The notes under the pieces: model-generated
What the model saw: the letters and a program-made list of their open reading frames with translations, nothing else
Database searches by the model: none
What the model was told of the DNA's origin: nothing
Shown: positions 63,407-64,000 of the stretch, in pieces
Numbering within the stretch: position 1 is the stretch's first letter
How the letters are laid out: each line of letters begins with the position of its first letter
Position numbers and translations under genes: made by a program
Assembly: GCF_020034665.1 (NCBI RefSeq)
Contig: NZ_JAIQDI010000001.1
Coordinates: 3,038,001-3,102,000 of the forward strand
Origin: Niabella beijingensis
GTDB taxonomy: Bacteria > Bacteroidota > Bacteroidia > Chitinophagales > Chitinophagaceae
Direction: 5' to 3'
Length of the DNA stretch: 64,000 bases

Positions 63407-63447
63407 AAAATGATAACTGCCCCCGGGGCAGGCTAAACGGCATTGTT

Positions 63448-64000
63448 TTGAAAAATTCAGTTTACATAGCGGGAACAGGGGTTATTTCTGCGATCGGGAA
63501 TAACGTGACAGAAAACCTGGCGGCATTAACATCCGGGCAGGCCGGGATACAAACCATGCAGCGGTTACAGTCTGTTCATAAGGAAACGCTTCCTGTAGCA
63601 GAAGTAAAACGATCCAACGAAGAACTGGCAGCCCTTGCCGGACTTCCTGTTGCCGTAAGCCGCACCGCCCTGCTCAGCGCGGTGGCTGCCCGCGAAGCTG
63701 TTGCCAGTGCAGGGATCGATCTTTCGGAATGGCGTACAGGATTTATTTCAGCCAATTCGGTAGGCGGGATGGATAAAACCGAAGATTTTTTCCCGGAATT
63801 TCTTCAGGATGAGGCTGCGGGCGATCTGCAAATGGTGGTGAATCATGAATGTGGTGCGGTTACCGAGATCGTGGCGGATGCGTTGGGCATCAAAGATTTT
63901 GTGACTACCATCAGCACGGCCTGCTCTTCTTCTGCCAACAGTATTTTTCTGGCGGCGCGTCTGATCCGTCAGGGAACACTGGATGTAGTGGTGGCGGGTG
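63448..64000 (+). CDS. Beta-ketoacyl synthase, pigment cluster ketosynthase 3 (cut by window end)
   Basis: Starts at TTG 63448, 41 nt after ACP 2, and is open to the last base, 184 codons. It reads LKNSVYIAGTGVISAIGNNV, GFISANSVGGMDKTEDFF and then STACSSSANSIFLAARLIRQ with the catalytic Cys at 159. The C-terminal half with the two His residues is beyond the window. The start is not certain: the usual ATG is missing, and a TTG start follows the pattern of the ketosynthase-like gene before. Confidence 0.87.
   Translation, partial: MKNSVYIAGTGVISAIGNNVTENLAALTSGQAGIQTMQRLQSVHKETLPVAEVKRSNEELAALAGLPVAVSRTALLSAVAAREAVASAGIDLSEWRTGFISANSVGGMDKTEDFFPEFLQDEAAGDLQMVVNHECGAVTEIVADALGIKDFVTTISTACSSSANSIFLAARLIRQGTLDVVVAG

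Overview
The window looks like chromosome of a member of the Bacteroidetes, most likely Chitinophagaceae-like. I infer this from gldC, DUF4290 and DUF5606 genes, several SusC/OMP_b-brl type outer-membrane proteins, a long-form alanine dehydrogenase, the Bacteroidetes promoter element TAnnTTTG before at least a dozen genes, few Shine-Dalgarno sequences, and a flexirubin/aryl-polyene type pigment cluster at the right end. No taxon can be fixed from the sequence alone. No rRNA, tRNA, CRISPR array, integrase or transposase gene was seen.

Layout. 1-14000: mostly housekeeping. The 3' part of a Ppx/GppA-like protein, a small membrane protein, DUF4290, a glycosyltransferase, gldC, yqeY, cvpA, an alpha/beta hydrolase, then CBS-domain protein / Omp85-like protein / nadK. 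These are followed on the minus strand by a sulfatase, two low-complexity secreted proteins, rnhB, a diacylglycerol-kinase-like gene and fabH. 14000-26700: typA, small genes, vanZ-like, gcvH, two tandem paralogous outer-membrane beta-barrel proteins, tsaE, ald and hflX. 26700-28490: no genes. It holds an array of about 370-bp direct repeats packed with short hairpins, then a further hairpin-rich stretch. 28490-34520: a Rieske protein, a DUF3472-like secreted protein, and the oxidative pentose-phosphate genes gnd, zwf and pgl on the minus strand. An array of eight 96-bp imperfect hairpin repeats lies between gnd and zwf. 34680-45600: a lipoprotein amidase, a GH63-like glucosidase, a gene-free 685-bp stretch with terminators and DnaA-box-like 9-mers, two tandem M13 peptidases, a HAD phosphatase and a beta-propeller protein. 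45600-50500: a minus-strand locus with an outer-membrane receptor, an ECF sigma factor, a small membrane protein and two Spy/CpxP-like proteins. 50700-54200: DUF5606 protein with a histone-H1-like tail, M3 peptidase, a small lipoprotein and a DUF2911 protein.

54460-64000 (runs off the end): an apparent pigment biosynthesis operon. It encodes ketosynthase, acyl carrier protein, LpxL-like acyltransferase, hotdog dehydratase, a secreted unknown, 4HBT thioesterase, a second ketosynthase, a SAM methyltransferase, a flavin-dependent halogenase-like protein, a ketosynthase-like protein without the active-site Cys, a second ACP and a third ketosynthase cut by the window end. Together these would build, dehydrate, release, methylate and perhaps halogenate an aryl-polyene chain. 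The halogenase motifs, the missing catalytic residues in two proteins and the two repeat arrays are the most interesting points.
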